From positions 682,001 through 746,000 of the forward strand of contig CP061031.1 in assembly GCA_014490595.1 (NCBI GenBank): a stretch of 64,000 nt of DNA. Reading direction: 5' to 3'. The notes under the pieces were generated by a model that saw only the letters and a list, made by a program, of their open reading frames with translations, did not search any database and was not told the DNA's origin. This DNA is from Corynebacterium wankanglinii. Its GTDB lineage: Bacteria; Actinomycetota; Actinomycetes; Mycobacteriales; Mycobacteriaceae. Both the position numbers and the translations under genes were made by a program. The first letter of the stretch is position 1, and every line of letters starts with the position of its first letter. This document shows positions 63,994-64,000 of this stretch, piece after piece.

Positions 63994-64000
63994 GCATGCC

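Overview
The window is a Corynebacterium chromosome segment. The evidence is the 16S/23S/5S sequence type, an rRNA spacer without tRNA genes, a tmRNA whose tag ends RDYALAA, actinobacterial genes (sepH, rpf, DUF3027, DUF2771, DUF3239, XPB-type helicase) and gene orders found together in Corynebacterium (prfB-ftsE-ftsX-smpB-ssrA; serC/gltA/fkbp). Most of it looks like GC-rich core genome. A stretch at about 32.4-41.7 kb is visibly lower in GC.

Layout. 0-0.7 kb: two paralogous small secreted proteins. 0.7-5 kb: thiamine genes thiE, thiO-thiS-thiG-thiF. 5-10 kb: CDF metal transporter, small membrane protein, GNAT, DUF418 protein, secreted trypsin-like protease and IMPase. 10-12 kb: thiC (frameshifted) behind a TPP riboswitch. 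12-17 kb: prfB, a decayed segment with an accC remnant between two copies of an imperfect palindrome, then ftsE, ftsX, smpB, an SDR gene and ssrA. 17-24 kb: LLM oxidoreductase, META-domain secreted protein, a scar made of the tails of pcaJ and pcaF, and a four-gene iron-siderophore ABC operon behind DtxR-like boxes. 24-29.6 kb: one rrn operon with recognisable processing stems. 29.6-30.1 kb: gene-free, with three copies of a hairpin repeat. 30.1-32.4 kb: DUF3239 protein and an XPB helicase with several indels. 32.5-41.7 kb: a glycerophosphodiester-type locus (solute-binding protein, ATPase, double permease, cytoplasmic GDPD, LacI regulator, then galT and a secreted surface-anchored GDPD). 41.7-45.5 kb: a second divergent remnant pair, and an XRE/4-TM/ABC-exporter operon. 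45.6-64 kb: FAD/Fe-S dehydrogenase, metallophosphoesterase, helicase-associated protein, rpf, csp, DUF2771, glutamine cyclotransferase, DUF3027, purine permease, SpoU methylase, DUF6928, sepH, serC, gltA, FKBP and aldo/keto reductase.

The most interesting functional unit is the 32.5-41.7 kb locus. Three near-identical LacI-type palindromes stand in front of the ABC operon (two) and in front of the secreted GDPD (one). One LacI regulator could therefore co-control extracellular hydrolysis, uptake and intracellular cleavage of glycerophosphodiesters.

Caveat. At least a dozen otherwise well conserved genes are interrupted by single-base indels, mostly one base missing in a short homopolymer. 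Many are probably sequencing or assembly errors rather than true pseudogenes. The pca, accC, META-tail and membrane-protein/TetR remnants look like genuine decay because large parts are missing or a nonsense codon is present.
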